DNA from: Gnetum montanum
Taxonomy: Eukaryota > Streptophyta > Gnetopsida > Gnetales > Gnetaceae
DNA: 64,000 bases
Assembly (NCBI GenBank): GCA_015680685.1
Contig: MNCI01002337.1
Coordinates: forward strand, 64,905 to 128,904
Direction of reading: 5' to 3'
Shown: piece by piece, positions 35,205 through 49,100 of the stretch
How positions within the stretch are numbered: the stretch's first letter is position 1
Layout: the number at the start of each line of letters is the position of its first letter
Program-made: the position numbers and the translations under genes
Notes under the pieces: generated by a model
Told to the model about the DNA's origin: nothing
What the model saw: only the letters and a program-made list of their open reading frames with translations
Database searches by the model: none

Positions 35205-36096
35205 TGATGAGTAGTGGAGTAGTCCAACACCCCACCATACGAGATACGAGTGTTCGCACGTAGCCTAGTTGAATTCCATAGACAAGGCAATGTAATTCTA
35301 CTAGTAATTGGTTAGAGTTCATAATCATTGCCTTCCCACATGAGCTAGTAAAATCAATGCATATGGTTTAACTCACGCTGAAGTCTATGATATTGATGTT
35401 GTATGAGCCATATTGCTCCTAGTAAACATGAAGTAAATAGAAAGTGAGTCTAAGTCTAAGTAATAGTAAACAAATCTAATCTAGCCTATGCAATAAGTAG
35501 TCAGTCCTGACCTTCTATTCACACCTTAAACTTCATGCAACTACTACTAGGATTACCAAGTACTTCACTACTAAGCGTACCAAGTGATAGGACTATTGGA
35601 TTACCAAGAAGCTACACTTAAGTGCTCGAAATCAGTCATACTTATTCCGCTTAATGATAGTAATGGTATAGTGCATAGAAAGTAAATCAGTAACTATGAA
35701 AATAGTAAACATTAAAATAAATAAAAGCAGAAATAAAACTAAGTGTTGCTACAATGATGAAAAGTAATATCGATCTTTATTTTTGAACATGCAATGTCCC
35801 CAAGTACATCACACTCGAATACAAACTCCATTCAATCACTTAACATCACACTGCAAGCACACACAACTAAGTACTAAAAGCTAAAATCATGAAAAAAAAA
35901 CTGAAAAAAGTTCTGCTACTATGTTAGCAAATCTAGTATGAATTCGTGCATCTAAGTGTTCCTTTTATAGGCTAGCATGCACCTTGTGATATTGTTTATA
36001 TGATAATGTATCATGAGATATGATATCGAATCTACAACATCATAGATATGATATCATAACTATGATATCATTATGGTGAAATTTTTCACTTTATCA
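35205..36096 (-). repeat. Element F 5' LTR
   Basis: The 892-bp LTR starts TGATGAGTAGTGGAG and ends TTTATCA. The TATA-like box TATAAAAG (minus) is at 35962-35969. GATATC/ATGATATCAT palindromes lie at 35990-36075. Confidence 0.86.
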
Positions 36097-39000
36097 CCTA
36101 CAATCATCTTGTAGTAGATATTCTACAAATTTTATCATTAACTTTTGAACAATAGCTTGATGTTGGGTAAATGGTAAAAAATCATATAGATGTAAAATTT
36201 TGAACTTTAAGTTTGCTAAAAGAAGCACCCAATGCTCATCAGTATTGAAAATAAGAAACTCAATTGTAAAAACTCATCCCTATCAATTTTTTCTTTTACC
36301 TCTTTCAAGGAATCCTTTTCAGGTACATTCCAATCAATTTTTTCTTTTACCTCATTAAAATGATGTTGTGCAATCAAAAGGGTTTCCACTATTAGAAATA
36401 AATAAAGGAAAGTCAAATATTGAAATAAGTATAACTCTTATGCATATAAGAATTTCAAATTGACAATATGATCAAAATTATATATAGGAATAAATAACAT
36501 GAATAATTATAACAAGCTAAATATTATCAAAATTATATATAGGAACAAAAAGTTGTAAGATGAAAAGCTAAATTACTTAAGAACAATAAAGTTCATACAA
36601 GAAAAATTATAACAAATAACTACTAAGCCTATTTAAAGGTAATTGTTCCTTCCATCTTTGGTGTAACTAATCATAGTGTGGATAGGTATTTTACTACCTA
36701 ATCGTAGTTTTTCTAATTGAGAACAAAACCATACTAGTATTTTACTCAAATTTGAACTTCTTTATATTCCATTTGTTACCTATACTAAATTTGAAGACCA
36801 TAGAGCAAACCCCACTTATTGGAAGCCTAAGTACACATAAGGCATCTTAATATGTTTGGCATTTTTTCAGCTCATAAGAGATTTGTTGGAGGCCACATGC
36901 TAATCATGAGTCTATCAAAAAGCTCATTTACAATCAAATAGTACAATCCTTGAGCTTTGAATCTATGTAACAGGACTATACCATGATGCTTTAAAATCTT
37001 TCGTAATAATAATTATTCTTTTATCTAGGCTCACTAATAACTATTGAAAATTTCTTGGATAGTAAAACAAAATTTGAAACCTAATATTCTAGATTCAAGT
37101 AGAAAACAATTTTTGTATAATCATTATGGCTCTCAGGGATGATTCTTTTTTTAGATAGAAAACAATTATTCGGTAAAGCACACTTCAAATTGTAATTGTA
37201 TTTGTATTTCTTTAAAATGGACTAATGACTTCTCTAATCAACATTCTAATAAAATTATAACAATGCATCCATGTTAGAATTTTCATCTTAAATATTTATA
37301 TATGAATAACATATATCAAATTTTGTGTAATATCTTGAGAAAGAGTGTATAATCTAATCTCAACTTTAAATATACATTTCAATATTAGGGTAATTGATAG
37401 ATAGCAATTTCATTAGTAAATCTTTTGTCTATCAATTAATAAGTTAAGACATTGTTATATCCATGTTAAAATCCAACTAATTATATGCCTTAAAATGGTT
37501 TGTTGAAATATCCTTTAGGATTAACAGAAAATGTTTTCTCCTAACTGCCCAGTGAACAATATAGTAGACAAAATTTTGACTAGGGTAATAGGAAGAAAAT
37601 TTGGATTCAAAACAATTTAAAAAGTGGGATGTTTAAAGCTATTGTTAATTTTCAAACTATTACTAAAGCCAACTCCATCAAGATAAATGGTAAAATATTT
37701 TTAAAAACAATGCTAAAAGTAGGTATCCACTATAAGCAATGTCCACTTTTACCACATGAAAGATGGGACATGCCCTATTGGTACATAGAAGTTGAGTTGA
37801 AAGGAATAAAAATATATATGGTAGATTCATTAGGCTATTTTAAGCATGATCGTTGTTATTGTAAGAAAAACAAAGCACCAAAATGGAAGGAAAGAAACCA
37901 AGCAAGGAGATCTATATGCTCTACAAACAATTTTCAATAACTTAAAAAAATCCATATCAAAATTAATATCTTAGCAACTCAATAAAAAAAAATCAAAGCA
38001 ACAATCTCAAACATGTTGTAATGAGTGGAAACACCATGAGAAAAGTTAAAGAAGACTCTACACACTATTTGACAACAACTAAAAATACAAAGAAGTAAAA
38101 GAAGATTCTACAACTTCATGATTACTTAAAATTCTAGAAATTGTAACAAGCCCATCTTAATTTTGGAATGTTACATTAAAACAAATTTGGTACTTGATAG
38201 AAGCACCAGTGAAGGAAAGAAACGTGTCTGAGAAATCACCAAAGCAAAAGCTTGTCAATATCACTAATAGTGGACATTTCGAAGAAAAGATCTAAGATGA
38301 AGATGCTAGCAAATGGCTATAAAATGAAATGGCCGAGAAATGGCCGAGAAATGCAAGGGCATCAAAGATGGCAACAAATGTGATGCACCCGATGAGGCCA
38401 CAAAAATGACTATAAAATGAAACTAAAATGAGCCCCAAGTCAATGCTTGTAAAGAAAACTCCTGCAGAAAAAGTTAGAAAAAGGGTGCAATATTCAAGTA
38501 AAATCATTCGACAAATCTTCGTATAAGGCCACCTATAACCTTCGGCTACAAAGTTTGTGCAAACGAGCATGAGATGAGAAGCTTTCTTAGAAAAATTGCA
38601 AATGCATAGCTAGACCACATAGCTTTGCTACTGGTGCTAGGGCCTACTGCGCAGTTTTGAAGTTTTACCATGATGAATGGGATAGCAGAATATCAACATC
38701 GCATGGCATGGTCAATGGATGGCATTACATCACATGGATCCATTATGGAAATAAACTATGGTATGCATGATGCATGATGGATCCCACCAAACAAATACAT
38801 AAGCACTTTACTGCCTATTGGAGAAGCGGTTAACTATGCTTATGTGCTCTTAGTGTACTCCTACTCTCTTACCTATGCATGCCCACTACCTATGCATGCC
38901 CACTCCTTTTGCATTAAAACTCTCTTATCTTGTATTTTCCACTTTGTTGGGAAGTCCTATTGAGTAGATCCCACAAGCTATCAAGCCCACCACATTGTAT

Positions 39001-41200
39001 GCTTCTTTTTGTTCTCATTTGTGTGGTCCCTAGGCCTAACCAAAATACCTTGTAAGGACTTTTAAGTGTTATATGTTATATATTTTCTTTTTATATAATG
39101 CATGCCTTTTTAGTTTCTCTAATAGATTCACCAACTTTACTAAGAAGTTCCTATTTTCAAGATGGGGAATATGCATAAGTTATCCTTTCCAAAAATAAAG
39201 TGAGCATAAAACCTCTAAATCATTAAAATTGGTGTATTATGCTTTAAAATTGTGAATTGTGTGTCATTATCATTTAAAAACTAATTGAAAAACTTGAAAC
39301 TATTAAATTTGAAACATGTATTTATTAAAATATAGGAACCAAATATATAACCAAAGTATTGAGATATTGAGATTTGATTAACCAAAGTATTGAGATATTG
39401 AGATTTGATTAAAATATTGAGATATGAGAAAGTATTTATTTTTAAAATATATAACCAAAGTCATGGAACCTAATAATCTATAAGAAGTTATGAAAAATAG
39501 ATGGTGATTGAAGGCTATAAAAATTGTGTTTGGTATTTATAAAGATTAGAATATAGGAACTTAGGAAAACCATACTATCAACAAGGGTGCTACATAAAAT
39601 ATCCATGTTTAGAGTAAAACATAAGGTTCATAATTTCATTAATAAATATAAGGCATGATGTGTAGTTAAAAGTATACTTAACAAAAAGACATTGATTATA
39701 AAGACACAAATGCCTTAATAATGAAACAATGAACCATAAAAAGTATCCTCTCTTACTAGTATATTTATATCTAGAAACTATTTAAACTTGATATTAAATC
39801 AACATTCTTGAATAGACATCTTTAAGAAGAAATTTATGAAAGGCTTTGTGATTAGTTTTCATCCTAATTACATTTGCATATTGAAGAAATCCCTAGATGA
39901 TTTAAGAAGGCTCTTACAAAATCATACAAAACTTGATGATTAAAAAAATCAGATAGGGTTCACAAGACCAAATGTAAATCCTAGTTTGTATATTTACTCT
40001 AACTACATCAAGGGTTTCTATTTGATGAGTCTAGTAATTATGTGAAATTAATGATAACTATAAGTTTAAATTTCCACAATTTGGTAATATTTTGAGGACA
40101 TAATGATAGAAATTGGGAAATTCATACATAGAGAACTAATGACCAAAATCATTATTTTGTGTAGGAAAAGTTGGTTGTTACGCATACGAAACTTGATGAC
40201 TACTAGTGATGCGTGTATTTGGAGATAAAGTCTGGTTGCCACCCATACCAAACCTAGTGACAGGCAACAACTTAGCTACTTCTCCTAGTTGCTAACTATT
40301 CTAGCTCCTAAAGCACCCAACAATCTTAATTAAGAGAAGATATTCCTATTTGCCTCTTCCATTAGTCATAAAAAAACCAAGACAAGCTTGACCCAAGTAA
40401 GGGCAAACATGAGTCCAACAAGTGTCGAAAGGCTCAAGCTTGAAAGAAAATCACAAGATAACAAAGGCATAACACTATAAGTTTCAAAGAAAATGACAGA
40501 TTTGAAACTAGCAATTGTAGCTAGTCATTGACTAATCCTTGTCTAGCTACTGCTAGCAACCAAACTTCTGTGCATCTATCCCTATTTCAACTAGTCACTA
40601 ACTATTCTAACCAAAATCACTGCTAGTGACCTACTATAAATTAAACCTAAAAGCATTTGTTTGGGGACTTTTCAATCCCTTGTACTCTCTCCCTCAAAAT
40701 CTCCAACTTATCTCACCTTCCTGCTTTCGTTACGAAGTATAGCTATGTAGAGTTATTACATGTGTAGGATTAAGGTTCCAACTTGGGGATGTTTCATTGG
40801 CATCATAGCTCAAGCACTTTGTTCAAGGACATAAGCCACAAACCCTAGGCGTTTGTGGTAGCTTAGTTTAAATATTAATTCATATGAGCTATGTGATTTG
40901 ACTCCTGGTTATGGTAGTTAATGTAATTGTATTATCAAATTTAGGTTACATGGTTGATAAGTGATAGCTATCAATTGGAAAGTGTTGGGATTGGGGAAGG
41001 TACTTGGTAAGTCTAATGGTCCTTTAATTTATTTATCTCTATTAAGTGTTATCCTCATTTAATCCTTGACTCTTAGATACGACTTGCAAGTCTGTCATAC
41101 ATAAGGTGACAACCTATAACATCTGATGCACCTAAACTGGTCAAGATTTCATCTATCACTATTATAATTGTTTATGTTTATGATATTATAATTGAGGAAT
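36097..41200. other. AT-rich intergenic DNA, no confident gene
   Basis: Nothing here carries a domain I recognise. Small tandem duplications occur: a 31-bp unit at 39349-39379 and 39380-39410, a GAAATGGCCGA repeat near 38327-38353 and an ACCTATGCATGCCCACT repeat near 38870-38905. Confidence 0.5.
37629..37940 (+). CDS. Unrecognised 103-codon open frame
   Basis: Composition is protein-like in the middle (HERWDMPYWYIEVEL, then GIKIYMVDSLGYFKHD), with aromatic residues and a basic C-terminus (KKNKAPKWKERNQARRS). No homologue comes to mind and there is no obvious promoter or second exon. It may be a fragment of a transposon-encoded protein. I list it only because the residue pattern looks less random than its surroundings. 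Confidence 0.2.
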   Translation: MFKAIVNFQTITKANSIKINGKIFLKTMLKVGIHYKQCPLLPHERWDMPYWYIEVELKGIKIYMVDSLGYFKHDRCYCKKNKAPKWKERNQARRSICSTNNFQ

Positions 41201-41239
41201 CATTACAAATAACTTGTCAATGATCAATTTAGAAATAAA

Positions 41240-41945
41240 TTTGATGTTCAGCTTTAACATACTAAACTATTTTCTTGGTATATGTATGACCAAGACTAAA
41301 TCTAATACAAAGCTTTTGATAGAGTATGTATGTTGGAATGCAAACTATGATATGTTACTTTAGATCTAATTTCTTCATCTATAAAAGACTAATTGAAAAA
41401 CTTATGTAGCTCACAAACATGAGGTAAAACATCTTTTTTGTGGTTAATTTACTATCTTACCTCAACCAAACACTAATCCAAATTGAAATTTATTTTGCCT
41501 TCAAGGTTTTTAAAATATCTCATTAGCTTTAAAGAATACAATTTAATATCTTTTAAAAATTGTGAGGTTGGGAGGTTGTCGATTTAATTCTTGTTTGTGC
41601 TTATAGTGTGGTAGTAGTAGCCTTGTGGTAGTTGGGTACACAATATGTATGTATGAAGGTTATAGTAAAGGCTAATGTCAACAATATTTTGCATAATGCT
41701 TGTACATCTCAATAGCCTATTAGGATCAAATTTGTTACTCGTAAAATGCAAGCCATGCACCTTAACCAATTATTGAGAGAGATTAACCACATTCAACACC
41801 ATGTTATGTGAATCAAAGTTTTATGAAGTTAATTAAAAATCCAATATTTTATGAAGGAACTAAACATATTGAAATTACAATTCACTACATCAAATGTACT
41901 TTCGCTAAATGTTTTGTTGCTCCTATATTTATTGACATAACAAGT
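41240..41945 (+). pseudogene. Ty1/copia RT and RNase H relic
   Basis: LNYFLGICMTKT (about 41265-41300) matches the copia RT block that usually reads L-x-YFLGI. NQSFMKLIKNP and EGTKHIEIT (41811-41905) match the RNase H end. The sequence between is eroded beyond confident reading. Order is normal here, unlike at 18-19 kb. Confidence 0.6.
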
Positions 41946-42122
41946 CAATGGTAAAAACTCTTGATTTAGAAGTTCCAAGTTATGGGTTGGATCCTAGTAG
42001 GTAATGTGGAGTTATAAAATTCTAATTTGACTATATGTCTTGAGGTGTACCTATATTTCAACTATTTCAAATTCCAATGTATCAATCATCATACAACACC
42101 AAACCATTTAAAGCCAAAGCTT

Positions 42123-42306
42123 TCAAAGTTTTGTTTGAGGATTATAGTTAAAGCCTTCTCATCCAAAACTCATTTGGCTTAGGGTATTAGAGATATCAAA
42201 CATTGTTATTGTATCAAGTTTTATTTAAGGCTTGTAGTTGAAAGTTTTTCACCCAAAACTCATTTAGAAAAGGGTACTAGAGATATCAAACATTGTTATT
42301 GTGTCA
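42123..42306. repeat. Tandem duplication, about 90-bp unit, two copies
   Basis: Both copies contain CCAAAACTCATTT and AGAGATATCAAACATTGTTA. They have diverged at many sites. Confidence 0.7.
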
Positions 42307-42587
42307 TATCTTTAAGTGATAAAGAAATAGTCAAATTGGTTAAAATTTACAACTTGTAATGATGATTGTATTACACACACAGAATCATATACCTATATAC
42401 ATGATGGTTTTGTAGGGAAGTAGAGATTAAAAAAAATTATTGGAACTAGAACTAGATGAATATACTCCTTAGACATATAGCTAATATAGTCAACATGAAA
42501 CCTAAAGTTTATAACTAAAGTTTATAAATCAAGAATCTTAGCACTACACTAAGTTATTGTAAATAACTCACAATCATAATTAAAACT

Positions 42588-42715
42588 TGCATTAAAAAAA
42601 ATTCAACTCTTTCTTTCTTTGCATTCAAATTAACTTTTATTGAAAATCCTTTTGCATTAAAAAAATTTCAACTCTTTCTTTCTTTGCATTCAAATTAACT
42701 TTTATTGAAAATCCT
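42588..42715. repeat. Tandem duplication, 65-bp period, two copies
   Basis: Copies 42588-42650 and 42653-42715 are almost identical (TGCATTAAAAAAA...TGAAAATCCT), so the duplication is recent. It lies about 465 bp downstream of the aspartyl aminopeptidase stop codon. Confidence 0.85.
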
Positions 42716-43179
42716 ACTTACATATTCATTATGCATTGAAGTTTGTGAAGTTAGAATCATCACCTACTATCTCTGGCATTATACATTTTCATTTCAACTT
42801 GTTTATAAAAAGTGAAAACCATTTCCCGTATCAAGAATCAAAAATATGCACTTCATTACCATCTTCAATTAAGCAACTAAGCCATATCCAACAATTAGGT
42901 ATTTCATGAAAAATCACCATAATCCTCGTTTATTCCAAAGAATCTTTAACATGAAATTATTGCAAAAAGTACCAAGTTAACCTCAAAATGTCTTTTGAAA
43001 CATCCACATTAACCTTTCATTAGCATGCATCAAAACAAGATAAAGTGAAAGACATTATTCAAATTTAATAGGATTTACATGAGACATTCTCCACCCTATA
43101 TATGGCAATCAAATAAAGCATTCAAGAGACCTTGTATATATATCTCCCTCCCAAAATTTAAAAAAAAAAAACATAATCC

Positions 43180-46100
43180 TCATTCGTCAATGTCAAGTTT
43201 CCCTTCCAATGTTGCAGAGTCTTCAAAATATGCCTTGAAATGTTGATAAGAGAAAATCAAATCATCAACGCCACACATTTCACGGATGCTGTGCATTGAC
43301 AATTGTGGTGCTCCAACATCAATTGTGCGAATACCAACACCACTCGCCAAAATTGGACCAACCGTGGAGCCACAAGGCATATCATTGCGAACAACAAAAT
43401 CCTGCAAAGTTGGAAGAATTGTGTAAAATTAGATTATTGTCAATACTGTTACAGAGAAACTAGATGATATTGGAGGTTCCATTATGTGCTAATAAATTAA
43501 TTAGTAAAAACTGAACATTCATTTCATGCAGTCTGGACAATCTAAAATCAAGCTCTGCTCCACAACTGCTGAGTAGCCATTTGGGGAAAAGATTCACATC
43601 ATAAATAAATTGTCAAAGGGCAAATAGCACATGTTATGATCGTTGATTTGCATCGACAGTCACGCATCGTGGCAGGTGAGGGAGCTGAGATAAACTAGTT
43701 GAGATTTTTTAAGTGTTTGGCTGATGCAAAATAATTACTTTAAAGTTTCCTTCCAACTGTTAACACACGCACATGTTGGCTCTCATACAAAACCATTATA
43801 AAGAATACTCGTTTCATGCTTACTCAGGAATTATCCTTACCTTCAATATCCGATATACTCACATTTAGATTTCGGTGCTTCGCTATTTCATTTTTTGTGT
43901 GGTTTTGCTAATTTTGATAAATTACTTTCTTTGAATTTAGCCTACAGTGTCAGCTACAGCATGCATCTGGTTGTATCCTGGTACAATTTGTATCAGCTAC
44001 AGCATGCATCTGGTTGTATCCTGGTACAATTTGTACGCTGCTAAGGTTATTGGATGTGGAGTAACAAAAGAGAATGGGTATTGGAGAACAAACAAAGAGC
44101 TTTGTAAAGCAGGAATATAGCTTTTAACACTAATGATAGCTATTGTGTAGCCTAACAGCAATCCCAAAGACTCACAAACAACGTTTAACACTACACAAAT
44201 TAGTAGAAATTATTAGAAGTTCAGTAACCGTATATCTAATATGTATATAGATCTAAAGATAAAAAATTTCAAAACTTTCACAAGTTAACATAGTACAATA
44301 GTACACATCAAGAAACCAGATAATATTTTTATCATCCATAATGTTGCTATAACTTCGAGGTCCTACTCTTTCACGTACCTGTAATGGAAGATCATGATTT
44401 TTAGCTATCTCTCGAAATACAAAGGATGTAACAGCATTAGTTGCATAGCGTTGATTGGCATTATGTTTTATCACAAGTCCTTTGTGCAATTTTGGCTTAT
44501 GGTTGTCATCATGCTTGTCCTGGAATCATGCAGCATGTTTCAAACTGAAATTAACTATAAACTTAATAGCAAAGGGCTGAAAACAGTTTTCATTTCCTCA
44601 GAATAAAAACGAAGACTTCAAGGACATCCAATAAAAGAACATCAAGTGAACCAAAAGGATATCTAATTCAAATTATACCATGAAGTTCGGATGCAAGCCA
44701 TGAGCCATGTCAGCCGATACAAGAAAACTCTTCTGGATTGCCTTCTCAAGTAACAACTGAGAAAACATACAACCATTAACAAGAATAAATCATGGCAGAA
44801 TTTTAGACATCTTGAAGATTTTCTCCTAAATTACTTGAACACATAAACATGCTGCTGAACATTGTTAAAAAAGAATAAAAGTGGGGTGGAAATATCTGTG
44901 CACGTATTAAATAAGTAACGAATCAAAATATAAAGAATGTTCACTGCAGTGCATTTCCAGTAGCAAGTCCTCAAAATGTATCACCTCTGAGTTCAGCTCT
45001 GAAGAAGTAAAACAAGAAGTTACTCTTGAAATGGCACTAAACAAAACAGGTGAACCAGCTCCTTGTGCAGAGTCAGATCCAACTTCTTCATGGTCAAACA
45101 ATGATATCATTCTCACTCCAATCTCATCACGAAGAGATTCATCCAATGCAGTAGAATCAACTAATCCCTGGAAGATTAGAAATAAAACTTTGGTATGTTT
45201 CTGAATGCTTTGAAAAGTCATAAAGTAGAAAAAGCATTTTTGAAATATTATGATAAACTAATAAAAAAGAATTAACGTGCAAAAATTTATGTTCCATATT
45301 GAAAAGTACAACATTTAAGACAGAAAATTCAAACCTACTGACACTACGCTAAACCAATGTGCAGATGTAAACAGAGTATGCCCCCGCATCATACATCCTG
45401 AATAGACAAATGAGATCCTCTAATAGCAATTTTTTTCGGTGCACTCGGAGGCCGTGATGTAGGCACTGTGTAACTAGGATCTTGTGAAGGCTTATGCAAA
45501 ATCAAACTACTCCAGAGGGACATATAATCAAAACCAAACCAGATTTGGCATAGTTTTCAATACCTCCGAGAGTTGGTCGTCTCTTCTGAAGAACTAACTG
45601 CACAGCAAGGTCAAGGGGTGCCAACAGATGGAAAGGTTGATGGCAACAGGATTTTATCTATTCAGTTCATGCCCTTGGTGACATGGGCATTAACCAAGGC
45701 AAAAGAGTCTCTTTTGAAGATCCTTCTAAGGGATTCGGTTGGTGTCAAAGTTGATGATACTCTTAGTGGGCAAGGAAGATGTGGTAACTACGTAATGCCA
45801 CTTTGGACTTTAATAGTATAGGACGTGAAAACAAAGAACTGTTCCCCCCAGAGAACAAGCTCAATGTGACAGTAAAATGCTTGATGCGCTTTAGCTATCT
45901 ATGGTAGAGGATAATTTGTTGCGTCAATGAAATGGATCATTCTAATCTATGACACGATGTTCTTGTTGCTAAACGTACAACCTATACCTTGTCTTATTAC
46001 ATCCTTCTCCGCTATTGTTATAGAATTGCTATTCTGTTTGCTCTTGCAAGCCAAATATCAGAATACACATATTGTATCCCAATCCTGTGCCACCATTTAT

Positions 46101-49100
46101 TTTCAGGGTCTGTGGAGATGATTAGGACCTATTTGTTGTCTCTCCTGAACTATTTTTGTATGAAAGAAGTAAACTATCAAAGCTAACAAGGTTCTTGTCA
46201 TGCTCAATGGTTAGTTTTCAATGCTCACTTTACAAACATTTTCCCAACTTCCATGCTTTCATTTCATGTCAAAGCGGTGGTTACTGGCAGCTTAGTATCT
46301 CAAATCAAGGCCAAGGGAACAGTAAAATTAAAGAAAATGGCCTGTCACCATCGCAAACATTACATAAACTAGTCAAAAAAGTGCATGATAGAGAGTGAGA
46401 TAAATTTATCCCTGGATTACAAAGAATAAAGAAAGAAAACCCATACAGAGAATTCCAATATATCATATGGCAACTATGATAATGAATATTCTGGTACAGG
46501 AAGTAATAATATCCATCATGATTATTGCATTCCAATGGATAAATTCTTTGTTGAAATCAAAAAATGGTACAACTAAAAATGTGTTACAACTTAAACTCAA
46601 CACGTTGGATCTTAGATACTGGCACCATGATTCAAGTTTCATAAAAGTAGATTTGGATCTCAAGATTACACATATACAATGCTTCATCTGTTTGAAGAAG
46701 AAACAAGTGACAACAGAATTATTAAAGCTGCAAAACATGGTGAACTTTTGAATCACTCTATAACTGACCATTCATCTAATGCACTAGTAATTTAGGCAAC
46801 ACCCCGATCTTCCATATCTAACATATTGATCACTCTATAACAAAGACAAGCCAATGATAAAGAATTATTAGGAATATGAGTTCCACTAAGTGGGCAAGCA
46901 AGAGTGTAAGTTTACATTTGCTTTAGTTGCACAGTTCGGTACACCACTCTTAGATATGCTAATTACATTGTGTGGATATCATGACTGAATATTTTTACTA
47001 TTGACAAAAAAGAATCAGACAGATAAAGTCAGCACTCATATCAACAGGAAAATAAGTTGTTGCATAACAGGGGCGGTATAGATTAATGACCATGACTCCA
47101 TTACATAAGATAACCGAAATATTTTTAATTGCAAAGAACATACTCGGATCTTACTTGTAATGCAGCAAATGACATGCAAAGGTTGTCCAAACGTCCAGAA
47201 AATATGAATTCCCTGCAGGCACCAGCCACAATACTTGGTTGTGTGTCACATAACTGCAGCTCAAAATCACATATTTCTTCTGGCTTGCAGTGAATTTTAT
47301 CTGCAATTAACTGCAGAAAATGAAAACAAAATAAAACAAAATAACAGTAATTTTCTTATTTCAAATTGTAGGCATTACATCTATTGTTCAGATGAGGTGA
47401 ATACACATATTTGCTGAAAATTGAATACTTCTACATTGTATGACAGACAATTTACTCTGCAAACCCAGAATTATCTTACCTCTAGTAAAAGCAAATGATG
47501 TGAATTTTCTGATGGCACACCTTCTGAAACACCTCCATTGCTTTTTGAAATATAATTTTCACATTCTCCAGTCGTCTTATTGACTTCGGCCTAACAATTA
47601 AAGCAGCTATTGATATTACTATAAAACAAAGTTTTGGAAAAATTAAGGAATCAATTGTTCTTTAATGTATTCTGATCAAAATGTCATCTTGACAACTAAA
47701 AACCCATTATTTTATTGAAGATTCAGCCTCACTAGTTTTAAACATCAAATTTACCAATGTCAAAACATAAAACATAATTCAGGTAATTCTAAAAATTGAA
47801 GCTATGCTTTGAACTCATCTTATCATTACAATGCAATCACTTGGCTTTTAAAGCTGTGTTATATTGGTTGCATACTAGTATTGATGTGTGCAGGCATAAC
47901 AAGAACAAGTGGAAGATACGGATCATACAAAAGTATAAGACAAACATTTTAAAAATAACCATGACAAAACTACGTTAGTAAATCTGACATTGAAATTGCA
48001 TATTGTACTTACACATATGTTCTTGCTTTTTAAAAGAGAAAGGAAAAGCAAACTGGTTTCAATTATGTCTGATATAATCATTTCCAAACTTCCCCAAAAC
48101 CTTGGCTACAGCCAAATAATTATTTCTGTGACTATAGTTATATCCTTTGTTCAAATCACTGTTATTTTCCTCCCAAATTTAAAATTTTTTTTAAAAAAAC
48201 GAGAAACATGATGGGCAGCTTTTAATAATAAGAAAGTGCAAGCTACTGCAAATAAAAGTCTTAAATATTACAACATCCCTATTTCTACAACCCTGTTAAA
48301 TAACCAATGAAAATCGATTTCTGATAATTTATGCTTGATGCTCAATAATCCATCCATCAAGAAAACCAAAACAATATTTTGATATTTTCTATACTATTTA
48401 TGAAACTGAAACTGAAAATGATTTTTATTACATTCTCAGACCAGGATCCACTGTCCAGAGAAAATATATATAGAATGTGTAGTAAAGACTTCTTTAATAA
48501 AGTTACCAAGATTCCTTGACGCTATTTGAAACAGGTTAATTAAATTTGTGCCTGTAATTTGCCATTTAAAGCATTCTCATCCAACAAAGTACATAGATAA
48601 ATAAGGAATAACAGCACAAAAGAAACAAATATTGATGAAAATTTTGTAATAATATGCACCAGGTTAATATGGTCGCAGTAACTTTTCAAAAGAATTTTAT
48701 AAGTATGATTTCAAAATAATCATTCAAGGATACATAATTGTTTGGCATATCAGTATCGACATTTTAAAAAGAAAAAGAGTATAACCTTGATTGCAGTTGC
48801 TAATACAGGAACAAGATCAGTTTGTGTGTTGACTTTAAATTCATCATTCACACCCCTGAAACAGAATATAAAAATTATTATTCTTTAAATATTTAATCAA
48901 ATACTTTGTCCCTCAAAATGCAAGTTGGCAGATTCTGCAAATGAGAGTGAATGAACAAGAAGAACTCCTATTTCTAGTGAAAGAAATTGATGCAGGTATA
49001 CATATTTTAAAATCCGTTTGGAATATTGATGGTTGGCATTATTTATTGCCCTGCTGTGAGACTGTTTTAAGGTTACAGACAAGAACTATGAGCAACCAAG

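Larger units (their letters stand above)
29354..36096 (-). mobile_element. Element F: non-autonomous LTR retrotransposon with gag and coiled-coil ORF
   Basis: LTRs 29354-30346 and 35205-36096, primer site 35186-35203, and a near-perfect 5-bp target duplication (CCTAG/CCTAC). Minus-strand order is gag, a remnant of the sequence after protease, the coiled-coil accessory ORF, then the 3' LTR. The protease core and all polymerase functions are absent. The LTR family is the one seen in element B and is distinct from A/D/E, though general layout and primer site are shared. Confidence 0.87.

Noticed and set aside
38292-38570. 92-codon minus ORF with hydrophobic stretches as a membrane protein
   Set aside because: No homology recognised, no promoter or neighbouring exons, and it overlaps a local GAAATGGCCGA repeat.
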